Position numbers and translations under genes: made by a program
The notes under the pieces: generated by a model
The model's input: only the letters and a program-made list of their open reading frames with translations
The model's database searches: none
What the model was told of the DNA's origin: nothing
Source: Chara braunii
Taxonomy: Eukaryota > Streptophyta > Charophyceae > Charales > Characeae
Reading direction: 5' to 3'
NCBI GenBank assembly: GCA_003427395.1
Contig: BFEA01000179.1
Coordinates: 993,266 to 1,017,181, forward strand
DNA: 23,916 bases
Shown: one piece after another, positions 1 to 8,395 of the stretch
How the letters are laid out: each line of letters opens with the position of its first letter
Position numbering within the stretch: position 1 is the stretch's first letter

Positions 1-545
1 ACACAGATGCCACTTGCACCCAAGGACCACCCTGCGCCTCACCCATCTTACAGCAGCGCAGCTCGGCTATGGCTGCCTGCTCCTTCCCTGCTCGCGCGTG
101 AGCGTGTAGGCGCCAGCCAGCAAATAGCGCAGCAGCACTTACGCAGCATGCAGCCAGCACCCGAATGGCGAATGCGGAGGCAGGCCCTTTGCTATATCGA
201 AGTGGCCTGCCTGCATCCAGGCCCAGGAAGCTTCCAGTAGGCCCCGGTAGGCTGAGGCCCAGCACGAACGAGAACAGGCCTTGGGCCTGAGGTGGTTGCA
301 TCCGCCCAACTGCCTTTGGCCTATGTTCGGCCCAGTACCCGTATCCAGCCCAGGGCCTGCTTTCCATACATTCACGCAGGCGGCCCAGGGCCTGGGTTCT
401 CTCAACCAACTGGCGCTGCGCAACTGCCTGAATTTCCTTGCGTGGTGACCAAAACAGGGCCCTGAGGGCCTCGTCGAGCCTGCCTTCACTTAGGGTGACC
501 GACTTGCTTCAGAATGGGGCCATAAGGGGCTCATACAGGCATTGG
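1..545. other. GC-rich stretch with no recognisable gene
   Basis: This GC-rich sequence is unlike the AT-rich block that follows. Short open frames exist on both strands, but they overlap each other, lack recognisable domains and look like chance. The motif GGCTATGGCTGCC near 64-76 recurs in other non-coding parts of the window. I see no gene here. Confidence 0.5.
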
Positions 546-835
546 CCTCGCATAATCAGAGAAACGAGAAAAAAAAATTGAACTGTAGAAAAACAAAAAT
601 TTGCAAGTTCAGGGAATTATGAATTAAGAAAAATAGAACTCAGATTAATTCCAGATGAGAGTAAGGGCAGCAATTTTCGATTTTGGGAAGTAGAACCCCG
701 AAACTCAACTGCGAAAAGAGATTTTCCGAGAGAAAATACAATATCGGAATATTACGTCAACTAGAATTTTGAAAGTCCAAAATAATAAAGCAAATAAAAA
801 ATTTCAGCTACTAATTAATGCGTGATTCAGAATTT
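546..835. other. AT-rich flank of element E0
   Basis: Base composition changes abruptly near 545 to A/T-rich sequence with many A runs. A very similar AT-rich texture resumes at 7422, on the other side of the LTR element, and both sides contain TTCAGCTACT. This fits one AT-rich target split by the insertion of E0. No gene is visible. Confidence 0.5.
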
Positions 836-1907
836 TGTAATGAACCCAGTCTGGAGAGAGAGACACGTCAAGTGTCGAAATACAAGTTGTCTCAGCGCTG
901 ATAAATGTCTCCAATAACCATGAAATGTGATCTGTAATACAATGTCTCGTAACCATAAGACGAAACTGATAGGAGGGAGAATAGGGTGGAAGCGAGAGTA
1001 TCCATCAATGTCCTTGTAGATAAATCCCCCTCAATCCCTACTCCTCCTTCCACGTTCTAATCAGCAAACCATATCCTAGAAATGAGTATGACAAGATCTG
1101 ATCACAGCAAAAGGCCACGTAGGCACAGATCCTCCATGAAGACAACTCTGCAGCGCGCAATGTCGACAATAGAACCAGGTAAGTCTCCCTCTCTCTCTCT
1201 CTCCCACAGGGCCTGATCTCCCTCCTTGTCGAATCCCCAATCTGCATCGAAGAAAGTGTGGCATGCGCCACGTCAGCAATGCCAAAGACAGTGTGGCAAG
1301 GGCCACATCAACAACCAAGAAGACAACTGACGCCCAGAAGCAGAAGGGCGCCAGACGCAATGCAGCAGTCTTGCGTCGTCGTCACACAACGCCAGCGTAG
1401 TGCCAGCGTCTTGCCAACATCAAGCCAGCGTCCAGCCAGCGTCGTGCCAGCGTCATGCCGGCGTCATGCTAGCGTCGTGCCAACGTCAAGCAGTAAGTGC
1501 AAAACTAAATGTTGACCCCCAGGGGCCGGGTCAACAAGTAATGTTGATGCCATTGACCAGCCTCTGGTCTCTCACGCACAAAGGCTCAGATTGACTCGCA
1601 GCCAACGGCCTGGATCTCGTATAGTTACAGACTTCCACTTGGACCAAATGCTGCCTGGATACCTGCGTACAACCAAGTGTGCGCGTCTGATCGGTGGGCC
1701 TGGACTAGGTCCGTGAGGACTTTGACTCGTGAGCCTCAATATCCCGAGTTACAGTTGACTTCGGTCAACTGTCGGGCGCAGGGTCTCTAAAGCCTCGTTT
1801 CAGGGGCTCTATTTTCCATGGTTGGACACAAGGCCTTGAGGCCGGTCTGTGGCCTGCGGGTGGCCCCCTTGGCCGACGACATAGACATATTTGAGCAGGT
1901 TATCGCA
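836..1907 (-). repeat. 3' LTR of E0
   Basis: This repeat matches 6428-7421 in the same orientation. By eye I count about 7 differences in the first ~143 aligned bases after the edge. This copy has more units of the GCCAGCGTC minisatellite and about 50 extra bases near 1795-1840. On the minus strand the bases just before it (GGCAGGAA) are a weak purine tract that could be the plus-strand primer. No coding potential is seen. Confidence 0.6.
1393..1497. repeat. Minisatellite, ~10-bp unit (GCCAGCGTC)
   Basis: About nine degenerate units of the form TGCCAGCGTC or AGCCAGCGTC run head to tail. The matching part of the other E0 LTR (about 7010-7060) has only about four units, so copy number has changed since the LTRs were identical. 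Confidence 0.7.
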
Positions 1908-2004
1908 TTCCTGCCGGCCCAATTTTCGAGTTTCATCGCAAAATTTTTTTAGACTCAGTAGGTAAAAGCTCTTTCTTGCTAAACCATCGAGCTTCAGACG
2001 GGGG

Positions 2005-2388
2005 TTAAAACTTTACCTTGAAATGCTTTTGTGGCCTACCTCTACGACCTGTAGAAAGGTATCCATGTTCAAGTATTTTCTCAACCTCGTAGCCTCCATC
2101 CATTGAAGGAGGAAACATGGATGGTCTATTGGAAAAATCATGTCCTTCTACATATGGCATTAATTTAGAGGCATGGAAAACGGGATATGTTTTGAGGTGT
2201 GGGGGTACATCTATTATGTATGATGGTCCATCAGTATCCCCTATCACCTTGAGAACTTCCCAGCGTCCGTAATAGACATGTAGCAGTTTCTGTGATACAT
2301 TTTCTTTGAAGGAAACTTGACCCAAACAAGATCTCCTTCTTTGAACTTTGTTGGCGGAAGATGTTTGTTATAGCCTGTTCAATCATAT
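2005..2388 (-). pseudogene. Ty3/gypsy integrase C-terminus and start of chromodomain (fragment)
   Basis: On the minus strand the translation contains the integrase C-terminal barrel signature (KFKEGDLVWVK), then RWEVLKVIGDTDGPSYIIDV and PVFHASKLMPYVEG, and then a chromodomain start with YEVEKIL and KHFKVKF. In chromoviruses this domain helps direct integration by binding histone marks. Two frame changes are visible: one near 2367, where the upstream MIEQ... segment joins the barrel, and one near 2325. The frame stops right after KVKF, so the chromodomain is truncated. No RNase H or integrase core precedes it; upstream sequence is unrelated. It lies ~100 bases from the E0 LTR, the normal position for the pol end. 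The same region of E2 (22700-23222) is a clear homologue. Confidence 0.85.
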
Positions 2389-2844
2389 GGGCCCCAGGCC
2401 CAAATTTCGCTGTGCCGTACTGCCGTAGTCCCGCAGCGCCACTGGGTCTGTCCCGTGGGACCAGCACCAGCCAAAGGGGAGGGGAGCAGAGTGCTCCCTG
2501 CCTTGGCTATGGCTGCCCAAATCTCCTCCTTGCGCTCCTCTGCAGACCTCCAGCCTCTCCTCACGTTGCCTCAGGCAGCAGCTCTAGCAGCCAACAACAC
2601 TCAAGTGTGCTCGTCACACACTGGCATCACGAATGCATTGTGTGGCAGCTGGGAGGCAGCTGCCTGTTTTATATTGGCTGAGAAGGGCTGGACGTCACTC
2701 CAGCCCACAGGCAAAATCGTGGGCTCACTGTGAGCCCTTGATCTGCCAAGATCCAGGGCTGACTGTGGCCGCACAACAACCACAGCCTTAGTGTGGGGCA
2801 GTTTCTTTAACTGCCCTTATTTTATTTTTCTTTTCGTTTTCCCA
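2389..2844. other. Interior of E0, no gene recognised
   Basis: Mixed-composition sequence between the integrase fragment and the hairpin array. It contains another GGCTATGGCTGCC near 2504. Overlapping open frames on both strands have no domain I recognise. Confidence 0.4.
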
Positions 2845-3169
2845 GCTATCTCGGAATCTCACGAGATAGCCGGGCTTCTGCCATTTCTAAATCTGTTTTT
2901 CTTTTATTTTTCTGATGTGGGGTTGGAGAGATACAACCCCTTACAGTTTGATGTATCTGGACCCTTTTCCCAGGGCAGATACATCGAGGAAAAGGTTGTA
3001 CCTAGCCTTTTTCTTAGTGGCCCTTCAATTTCCAGGCTCCCTGCAAAAACGGGAGCTTGACAGTTACCTCTGGCAACTTCTGCCAGATATAGCACCACAT
3101 GAGGACAAGTGTCCTCACAAAAATAAAGAAGAAATAAATAAAAAAGAAAAAAAATATTAAAACTATTCT

Positions 3170-3213
3170 AACTGCATGCGCCTGGCCATTCTTTCGGCCA
3201 GGTTCATGCAGTT
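3170..3213. repeat. Two-tier hairpin
   Basis: The outer arms 3170-3178 (AACTGCATG) and 3205-3213 pair perfectly over 9 bp. The inner arms 3181-3187 (CCTGGCC) and 3196-3202 pair over 7 bp. A 2x2 internal loop separates them. Confidence 0.8.
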
Positions 3214-3378
3214 GTATGCTACAGTTCTCCCTTACTTTTCTCTGCCCTCCCCTTAAAACGGGGAGGGCTGTTGGCAGGTTGGGAGGAGTAGGACCTCCCC
3301 CTCCCAACTCTCACGTTTCCCTCTCTCTTCCTCCCAACCAAACTCCCACAACCCCATCCCCACGCGAGCGTCGTGAGC

Positions 3379-3399
3379 CGCGAGATTCGAAATCTCGCG
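3379..3399. repeat. Perfect 9-bp hairpin with 3-base loop
   Basis: CGCGAGATT (3379-3387) pairs with AATCTCGCG (3391-3399) around the loop CGA. Confidence 0.8.
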
Positions 3400-3792
3400 G
3401 CCTCAAATAATCGAACTGAATGGGGTGGGGAGCTATTCTGCTCCCACACAACCGAAAAGGCTGTTCTTCCAACTTCGAGGCAACAGCCTCATTTGTAGTT
3501 GTTGTTGTTGTTGTTGTTTTTTTTTGTTTTTTTTTTTACAGTTTTTAGTTTTCTTCGTTTCAGCCTCCCCCGTTCTCCCTGTTTGGTCAAGCCACAACGG
3601 CTCACGAACGAGGGAAACAACAGAGAAAAGATAAAAAAATACAAAACAAAAAAAAGAAAAAGAAAACTTACCTTGTTTCATTTCGCCTGCAGTTGCAGAC
3701 GAATGCACACCTGGGTGGCCTTTCCCTCAACGGTCCAGCATACCTCCGCGTTTAGCAGGTAGATTCATGCGTTCGGCTTTCCCGACAGTCGG

Positions 3793-3843
3793 GCTGTTGG
3801 GGCACAGCCCCTTGATGAGTCGGTGCGAATCCGACGAAACAGC
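3793..3843 (+). ncRNA. Hammerhead-ribozyme-like motif (type III topology)
   Basis: The elements appear in hammerhead order. Stem III arm GCTGT (3793-3797) is followed by T3798 at the cleavage position (a GUU triplet), then stem I GGGGC-ACA-GCCCC (3799-3811), the core TTGATGA (3812-3818) and stem II GTCGG/CCGAC (3819-3823 and 3831-3835) around a 7-base loop. GAA (3836-3838) follows, and ACAGC (3839-3843) closes stem III. The textbook core is CTGANGA, so position C3 is T here (or one T is inserted). C3 pairs with G8 in active ribozymes, so this copy may be slow or dead. Plants carry such ribozymes in retrozymes, small non-autonomous retroelements. I see only one copy, and it is antisense to the inferred E0 orientation. 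Confidence 0.6.
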
Positions 3844-3851
3844 TAGGTATC

Positions 3852-3973
3852 GGGCCTCGCTGTACTACTCTTGAAGTGCACAAAAGACAAAAATCATGCC
3901 GCTGTATCTTTCCATGCTCTAGCGGAAGATTCACTCTCGTTTTGCACGTTTCGAGTGTAGTGCAGCGAGGCCC
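3852..3973. mobile_element. MITE, GGGCCTCGC family, copy 1
   Basis: This is a 122-bp unit with terminal inverted repeats of about 33 bp (GGGCCTCGCTGYACTACTCT and onward to CAAAA). Its core contains TGTATCTTTCCATG and GGAAGATTCACTCT. Related copies lie at 17229-17350, 17399-17500 and 17517-17635, with diverged ones at 9493-9830. There is no coding capacity. No clean target duplication is visible. It starts 8 bases after the hammerhead-like motif. Confidence 0.8.
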
Positions 3974-4282
3974 ACGTATAACGAACAGTACACCCAACAA
4001 AAATCTAACAAGAATCTAAAAAAATTAAGAAAAAAAATCTAAAATAAAATCTAAGAAAATGAAAGGAAAAGACAAACAAAAATCCTACCTAATATGGCTG
4101 TCCGTTTCCAATCGGGCGCCTGTCCTCTCACTAGCGACCTTAAGTCCCTGGTTACTCCAGAACGCGCCAGATGGCGCGCCGTTTCGCCCTCCAACGGCTA
4201 CCCAACGCGCCGTTTCGCCCTAGCAAGGAAAACAAAAAGAAAGAAAACTACTTACCTTGCGAAGGCGATCTCCTCCCGAAAA

Positions 4283-4316
4283 CCTGTATCCGGATGCTTA
4301 CGCATCCAGATACAGG
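4283..4316. repeat. Hairpin with one mismatch
   Basis: CCTGTATC (4283-4290) pairs with GATACAGG (4309-4316), and GGATGC (4292-4297) pairs with GCATCC (4302-4307). The pairs flank a single C/A mismatch. Confidence 0.8.
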
Positions 4317-4454
4317 TAGGTAAGTATTCCCTCCCCTTTTTTCAGCCAATACTCAGATCCAGAGTTCGATTCGTTTCAGGGAATCGAAAAAAAAATTGGA
4401 CCATTTCTCGTTTTCGTGTGTGTCATTTCTTGCGCAGGGGCTATGCTAACTCCG

Positions 4455-4506
4455 CGCGGCTGATCTCAGCCGCGAGATCTCATGATCGGACGGCCGAGAT
4501 CGGCCG
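4455..4506. repeat. Two adjacent GC-rich palindromes
   Basis: CGCGGCTGA (4455-4463) pairs with TCAGCCGCG (4466-4474). CGGCCGA (4491-4497) pairs with TCGGCCG (4500-4506). Each has a 2-base spacer. Confidence 0.8.
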
Positions 4507-4548
4507 CGCTCGGATGCAGTATATATAAAAAAAAACAGCTCCAAAAAG

Positions 4549-4636
4549 GGAGCTAGCCCAGAGGAGCGTCATGTCAGATTCGATCCCGGTGTCTGCTGGG
4601 TGACAGTTTGGCATCGTATCCTACTGGGCTAGCTCC
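4549..4636. repeat. Long-loop hairpin downstream of a TATA-like run
   Basis: GGAGCTAGCCCAG (4549-4561) pairs perfectly with 4624-4636. Pairing can extend through AGGA/TCCT and GCG/CGT with single-base bulges, giving about 20 bp. TATATATAAAA at 4520-4530 lies just upstream. A second palindrome (AGCTCTTC/GAAGAGCT, about 4658-4678) follows. The loop contains a weak B-box-like GATTCGATCC, but no tRNA fold is evident. Confidence 0.6.
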
Positions 4637-4946
4637 TGTTTCACACTAAAGAGGAGCAGCTCTTCGATATGAAGAGCTAGTCCAGGTACCATCCCTGCCT
4701 GCGGCCTTACCGGCTCCGCCCGCATGTGGCCTAGCAGGCCTACCTGTCTGCGGATCTCCTATACCGGTTAGCTGCATGGTCGGCGGCTTGATTGGACGTC
4801 TAGCCGGGTAGGCTCTAGCATCAGCCTTTCGGCCCTCAGGTTCATAGTCAAGCTCCGCGGCCTTAGGAAAAACAAACTTCCTATTCTTCCAGTGTCGCGC
4901 CCCCATAGCCGGCACAACCCTCTTTTTAGCCCATTTAGGCCCCGAA

Positions 4947-4970
4947 TCGCGCGGCTGCCAAGCCGCGCGA
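4947..4970. repeat. Perfect 10-bp GC-rich hairpin
   Basis: TCGCGCGGCT (4947-4956) pairs with AGCCGCGCGA (4961-4970) around a 4-base loop. Confidence 0.8.
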
Positions 4971-5227
4971 CGTTATTTTAGGCAGAATAGGTTTAATTTT
5001 TAATATTCCTTTATCCGCATGTTCCTGCAGCTTCGACAAAAGCGAAGCATTGCCGTTCACATCCGTTACCCCCAAATGCCACATGCGTTCGGACTAAAAT
5101 CCGAAAACTTTTTGTCTCTCAGTCATAGGTCAGGTTTGAATAAACGTTTTGGCAAACATCAGTCTCATCAAGTCTTTCAATTTTTAATGAAAAGGTTGGA
5201 CAGCGTCCGATATTGAAAAAAAAAAAC

Positions 5228-5264
5228 GGCAAATACCCTGACAACCCTTGTCAGGGTATTTGCC
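5228..5264. repeat. Perfect 17-bp hairpin with 3-base loop
   Basis: The arm 5228-5244 (begins GGCAAATACC) pairs base for base with 5248-5264 around CCC. It is the longest perfect stem in the array. An A run (about 5216-5226) precedes it. Confidence 0.9.
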
Positions 5265-5447
5265 CGGACAATGTTCCTATCTGAGAATGTCATCAAGACA
5301 ACAACACGGTTTGATGAGTAGCAAGCATCCACAGAATAACCCACAAGTGAGTAGTGTCAGCTAACAACAACACAAACAATCAATGTGTCAGTTGCCCAGC
5401 CTCTCGCTGTCTTCATTGTAGATACTTGAGCCAGACACCAGGACTGG

Positions 5448-5486
5448 CGCGTGGCACTACGACATAATCCCTTGTCGTACCACGCG
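5448..5486. repeat. Bulged hairpin
   Basis: CGCGTGG (5448-5454) pairs with CCACGCG (5480-5486), and TACGACA (5458-5464) pairs with TGTCGTA (5473-5479). A 3-base CAC bulge lies on one side only. Confidence 0.8.
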
Positions 5487-5579
5487 TCTGTGTACCAAGT
5501 GCAAGTGTCTGCCCCTCACCAATCTTCAAGGAAATGGCGGCGCACGCCTCCTGCCACGTGTCACCCTTAGTCTGGCTAA

Positions 5580-5860
5580 TACAACACCTGCACGGAGTAT
5601 GCCACGTCAGCGTCAATGGCCAGCAAGAACGTCAACGGAAATGCCATGTCAACAACGCACTATCTATCAACCCAGTCGTCACAGTTATGCCACGTCATTC
5701 TGAAGATACTGCTGAAGTCTGGAAGCGCCACATCAGCAGGTAAGTCGTGACAAAGGTAAGTACCACGTCAGACGATATCCTGCTGATACTTGGATGCCAC
5801 GTCAGCACCCGTACGCCTTGCCACATAGGCAGCGGCCCCAGTGCCACGTCAACAATTTCA
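5580..5860. repeat. Cluster of GCCACGTCA-type motifs
   Basis: The octamer CCACGTCA or one-base variants appears repeatedly (near 5601, 5692, 5766, 5797 and 5842), and again at 5970, 6215, 6892 and 1268. Its complement TGACGTGG is a known core recognised by plant bZIP factors. It may instead be a byproduct of an old tandem repeat. There is no gene in this stretch. Confidence 0.5.
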
Positions 5861-5864
5861 CCCC

Positions 5865-6356
5865 ACTCTCTTTCTTTCTCTCTGCTCGATCGTCCAGCGC
5901 CACGTTCGCGCCACAACCAACGATTCTCTTCACCGGTCTCCAATCACCACCTCAGCAACAATGCGCCACGTCAGCAATGTCGCCGTCGTCTTTCTCAAGT
6001 CCACACCATCATCCTCATCGGGGGTAGGTGCGTGCACGCATCAATCAATGTCCAAATCGCCATGATAATCATGCACGTCTATAGACACGATTCAAGATTT
6101 GCGCGGCACCACTCTCTCTCTTTCTCTTTGCTCGATCGTCCAGCGCCACATTCGCGCCACAACCAACGATTCTCTTCACCGATCTCCAATCGCCACCTCA
6201 GCAACAATGCGCCACGTCAGCAATGTCGCCGTCGTCTTTCTCAAGTCCACACCATCATCCTCATCGGGGTTAGGTGCGTGCACGCATCAATCAATGTCCA
6301 AATCGCCATGATAATCATGCACGTCTATAGACACGATTCAAGATTTGCGCGGCACC
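5865..6356. repeat. 246-bp tandem duplication
   Basis: Copy 1 (5865-6110) and copy 2 (6111-6356) differ at only a handful of bases. The unit starts with a CT-rich run and contains CTCGATCGTCCAGCGCCAC and CAATGCGCCACGTCAGC. The period is a multiple of three, so open frames run through both copies in several frames. That is a consequence of the repeat and not evidence for a gene. Confidence 0.9.
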
Positions 6357-6412
6357 TCCCGTACTCGCCTTAGCGCGCCAAGGCGCACAACAACAAATCG
6401 CGACGGAGGTAA

Positions 6413-6425
6413 GCTCCGATTCCAA
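6413..6425 (-). other. Primer-binding site of E0
   Basis: The minus strand reads TTGGAATCGGAGC, 2 bases inside the inferred 5' LTR. It matches 11 of 13 bases of the plant initiator-Met primer site as seen in E1 (TTGGTATCAGAGC). Its position supports a minus-strand orientation for E0. Confidence 0.55.
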
Positions 6426-6427
6426 AT

Positions 6428-7421
6428 TGTACTGAACCCAGTCTGGAGAGAGAGACACGTCAAGTGTCGAAATACAAGATGTCTCAATGCTGATAAATGT
6501 CTCCAATAATCATGAAATGTGATTTGTAATACAATGTCTCGTAACCATAGGACGAAGCTGATAGGAGGGAGAATAGACTTAAGAGGGTGGAAGAGAAAGT
6601 ATCCATCAATGTCCTTGTATATAGATCCCCCCCAATCCCCACTCATTCTCCGGGCTTCTCCCCACATCCACATCAGCAAACAGTATCCTAGAAACGAGTA
6701 TGACAAGATCTGATCACAACAAAGTGCCACGTAGGCACAAATCATCCATGAAGACGTCTCTGCAGCGCGCAATGTCGACAATATCAACAGGTAAGTCTCC
6801 CTGTCTCTCTCTCTCAATCATTCCCACAGTTCATGATCTCCCTCCTTGTCGAATCCCCAATCTGCGTTGTAGACAGTGTGGCATGCGCCACGTCAGCAAT
6901 GCCAAAGACATCATGGCAAGTGCCGCGTCGGCAACCAAGAAGACAGTTGGCGCCCAGAAGCAGAAGGGCGCTTGTCGCAATGCAGCAGTCTCGCATCGTC
7001 GTCGCACAAGGCCAACATGGTGCCAGCGTCCAACCAACGTCGTGCCAGCGTCAAGCAGTAAGTGCAAGACTGAATGTTGGCCCCCAGGAGCTGGGTCAAT
7101 AAGTAATATTGACGACATTGACCAACCTCTAGTCTCTCAAGTACAGAGGCTCAAATTGACTCTCAGCCGACGGCCTGGATCTCGTATAGTTACAAACTTC
7201 CACTTGGACCAAATCCTGCTTGGATACCTGCGTACAACCAAGTGTGTGTGTTTGATCGGTGGCCTGGACTAGGTCCGTGAAGACTTTGACTCGTGACCCT
7301 CAATATCTCGAGTTACAGTTGACCTTGGTCAACAGTCGGGCGCAGGGCCTTGAAGCCGGTTTTTGGCCTGCGGGTGGCCCCCTTGGCCGACAGCATGGGC
7401 ATCATTGAGCGGGGTGTTGCA
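6428..7421 (-). repeat. 5' LTR of E0
   Basis: This is the direct repeat partner of 836-1907. A TATA-like TATATA lies near 6616-6621 and reads on both strands. The copy lacks the ~50-base stretch present near 1795-1840 in the other LTR and has fewer GCCAGCGTC units. Confidence 0.6.
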
Positions 7422-7644
7422 ATTTAAAAAAAAAATGAATTAATTCAAAAAAAAAAAATCGGATTTATCAAGCAACGAATTTTTGAAAATCACAAAAAAG
7501 AAAATCAGAAACTTCAGCTACTGCGCAATTTCGGATTTTACGAGAAACGAATTTGCGCCACGGACGAAATTCCGAAAGGAAAAAAAATTCAAAATTTTGG
7601 CAGTTGGGTAGAAAAGCGCGAATTGGAATTAATTAGCTTAACCT

Positions 7645-7645
<1 letters not shown>
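7422..7645. other. AT-rich flank, no gene
   Basis: A/T-rich sequence with A runs, resembling 546-835 on the other side of E0. No coding signal. Confidence 0.5.
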
Positions 7646-7693
<48 letters not shown>

Positions 7694-7697
7694 ATCG

Positions 7698-7738
<41 letters not shown>

Positions 7739-7812
7739 CCAATCAATCGATCATAACTGATCAATCAATCAGTCAATCAATCAATCAATCAATCAATCAA
7801 TTGATTGATTGT
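7646..7812. repeat. (CAAT)n microsatellite
   Basis: About 40 tetranucleotide units (ATCA/CAAT) with a few substitutions. It ends in an inverted copy (CAATCAATTGATTG) around 7795-7811. Confidence 0.95.
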
Positions 7813-7858
7813 CCCCGAACGAGCGTAGGTCAGGTTATAGTCCTGATTCACAAGAGGG

Positions 7859-7870
7859 GCTCCGATACCA
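7859..7870 (-). other. Primer-binding-site-like sequence of another LTR element
   Basis: The minus strand reads TGGTATCGGAGC, 11 of 12 bases identical to the E1 primer site. The bases before it on the minus strand end in ATGTATCA, a possible LTR end. If real, an LTR would lie to the right from about 7873, and E0 would be inserted in that element's interior. Confidence 0.4.
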
Positions 7871-7872
7871 AC

Positions 7873-8304
7873 TGATACATGCTCAATTGAGCGATGTATA
7901 TGAAGCCAAGGATCCACAAAGTGATGATAAGGACTCAAATGGACAATGTAGTGTCAACAAAGTATCAACAAGCAATGCACATCCTAATACATATGAAAAA
8001 AGCATAATATAGAGCAAGGGTAGACTCAAAGATATGACCTGACCTATCAGAGACTGACGCGACATCCCATCATACACCACACATGTGAGAGAGGGAGGAG
8101 GGACCGCATGCATGTAAGAAAGGTCCCTCCACGGATGAAGATATGTGGGAGAGGCGAGACGAAGATGGAGGTGAGGGAGAAGACCAAGATCGCAATAGCG
8201 AAGTCCAAAAATAGTCTCCCTGCTGAATGTCCAGTCAATGTTTGCCACAAAAATGTCGAATCAGATCCTGGGCTTCGTGCGCGATGTAACCTCTGCTTGT
8301 AACC
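7873..8304. other. Gene-free stretch, possible LTR of a third element
   Basis: No protein domain is recognised on either strand. A hairpin AGGGACC/GGTCCCT lies near 8098-8128. The left edge fits an LTR end next to the primer-like site, but no second copy or right edge can be found in the window. Confidence 0.3.
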
Positions 8305-8395
8305 TCTCTCTCTCTCTCTGAAGAAGAAGAAGAAGAAGAGGGAAGGAGGAGGAGAGATGGAGGGCGAGAGAAGGCGAAGAAGAAGATGTCGTCCT
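8305..8395. repeat. CT run followed by (GAA)n and purine-rich tract
   Basis: A short CT microsatellite is followed by GAA repeats and a long, almost pure A/G tract on the plus strand. Confidence 0.8.

Larger units (their letters stand above)
2845..5486. other. Dense array of unrelated perfect hairpins
   Basis: At least 18 short inverted repeats follow one another here, each with a different sequence and mostly perfect stems of 6-17 bp with small loops. Examples of paired arms: 2845-2853/2862-2870, 2919-2925/2934-2940, 2950-2959/2976-2985, 3101-3107/3110-3116, 3244-3252/3260-3268, 3278-3286/3300-3308, 3458-3465/3482-3489, 4365-4372/4381-4388, plus those listed separately. A-rich or T-rich linkers (about 3120-3165, 3505-3535, 3620-3670, 4005-4085) separate groups. 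No protein domain is seen on either strand. What maintains the pairing is unknown; structured RNA or repeated palindrome formation are both possible. Confidence 0.7.
836..7421 (-). mobile_element. Degenerate Ty3/gypsy LTR element E0 (LARD-like)
   Basis: Two directly repeated ~1-kb sequences bound this unit at 836-1907 and 6428-7421. Read on the minus strand, each LTR starts TGC and ends ACA, giving TG...CA termini. Just inside the right LTR the minus strand reads TTGGAATCGGAGC (6413-6425), close to the plant initiator-Met primer site. Just inside the left LTR lies a minus-strand integrase C-terminus (2005-2388), where the end of pol should be. A 4-bp ATTT flanks both ends (832-835 and 7422-7425), which is weak in AT-rich DNA. 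The ~4.5-kb interior lacks gag, protease, RT and RNase H and instead carries hairpins, a ribozyme-like motif and a MITE. Orientation and limits are inferred from these signals. A chance pairing of two solo LTRs is the alternative. Confidence 0.6.

Noticed and set aside
1179-1209. Mini-intron GTAAGT...CACAG in the E0 LTR (also 6791-6829)
   Set aside because: At 31 and 39 bases it is too short for a normal intron, and it lies antisense to the inferred E0 transcript.
4549-4636. tRNA or tRNA-derived SINE
   Set aside because: A B-box-like GATTCGATCC is present, but no acceptor or anticodon stem forms and A-box to B-box spacing is too short.
5747-6373. A 208-codon open frame over the tandem duplication
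   Set aside because: The 246-bp period is a multiple of three, so all plus frames stay open through both copies; no domain is present and several frames are equally open.
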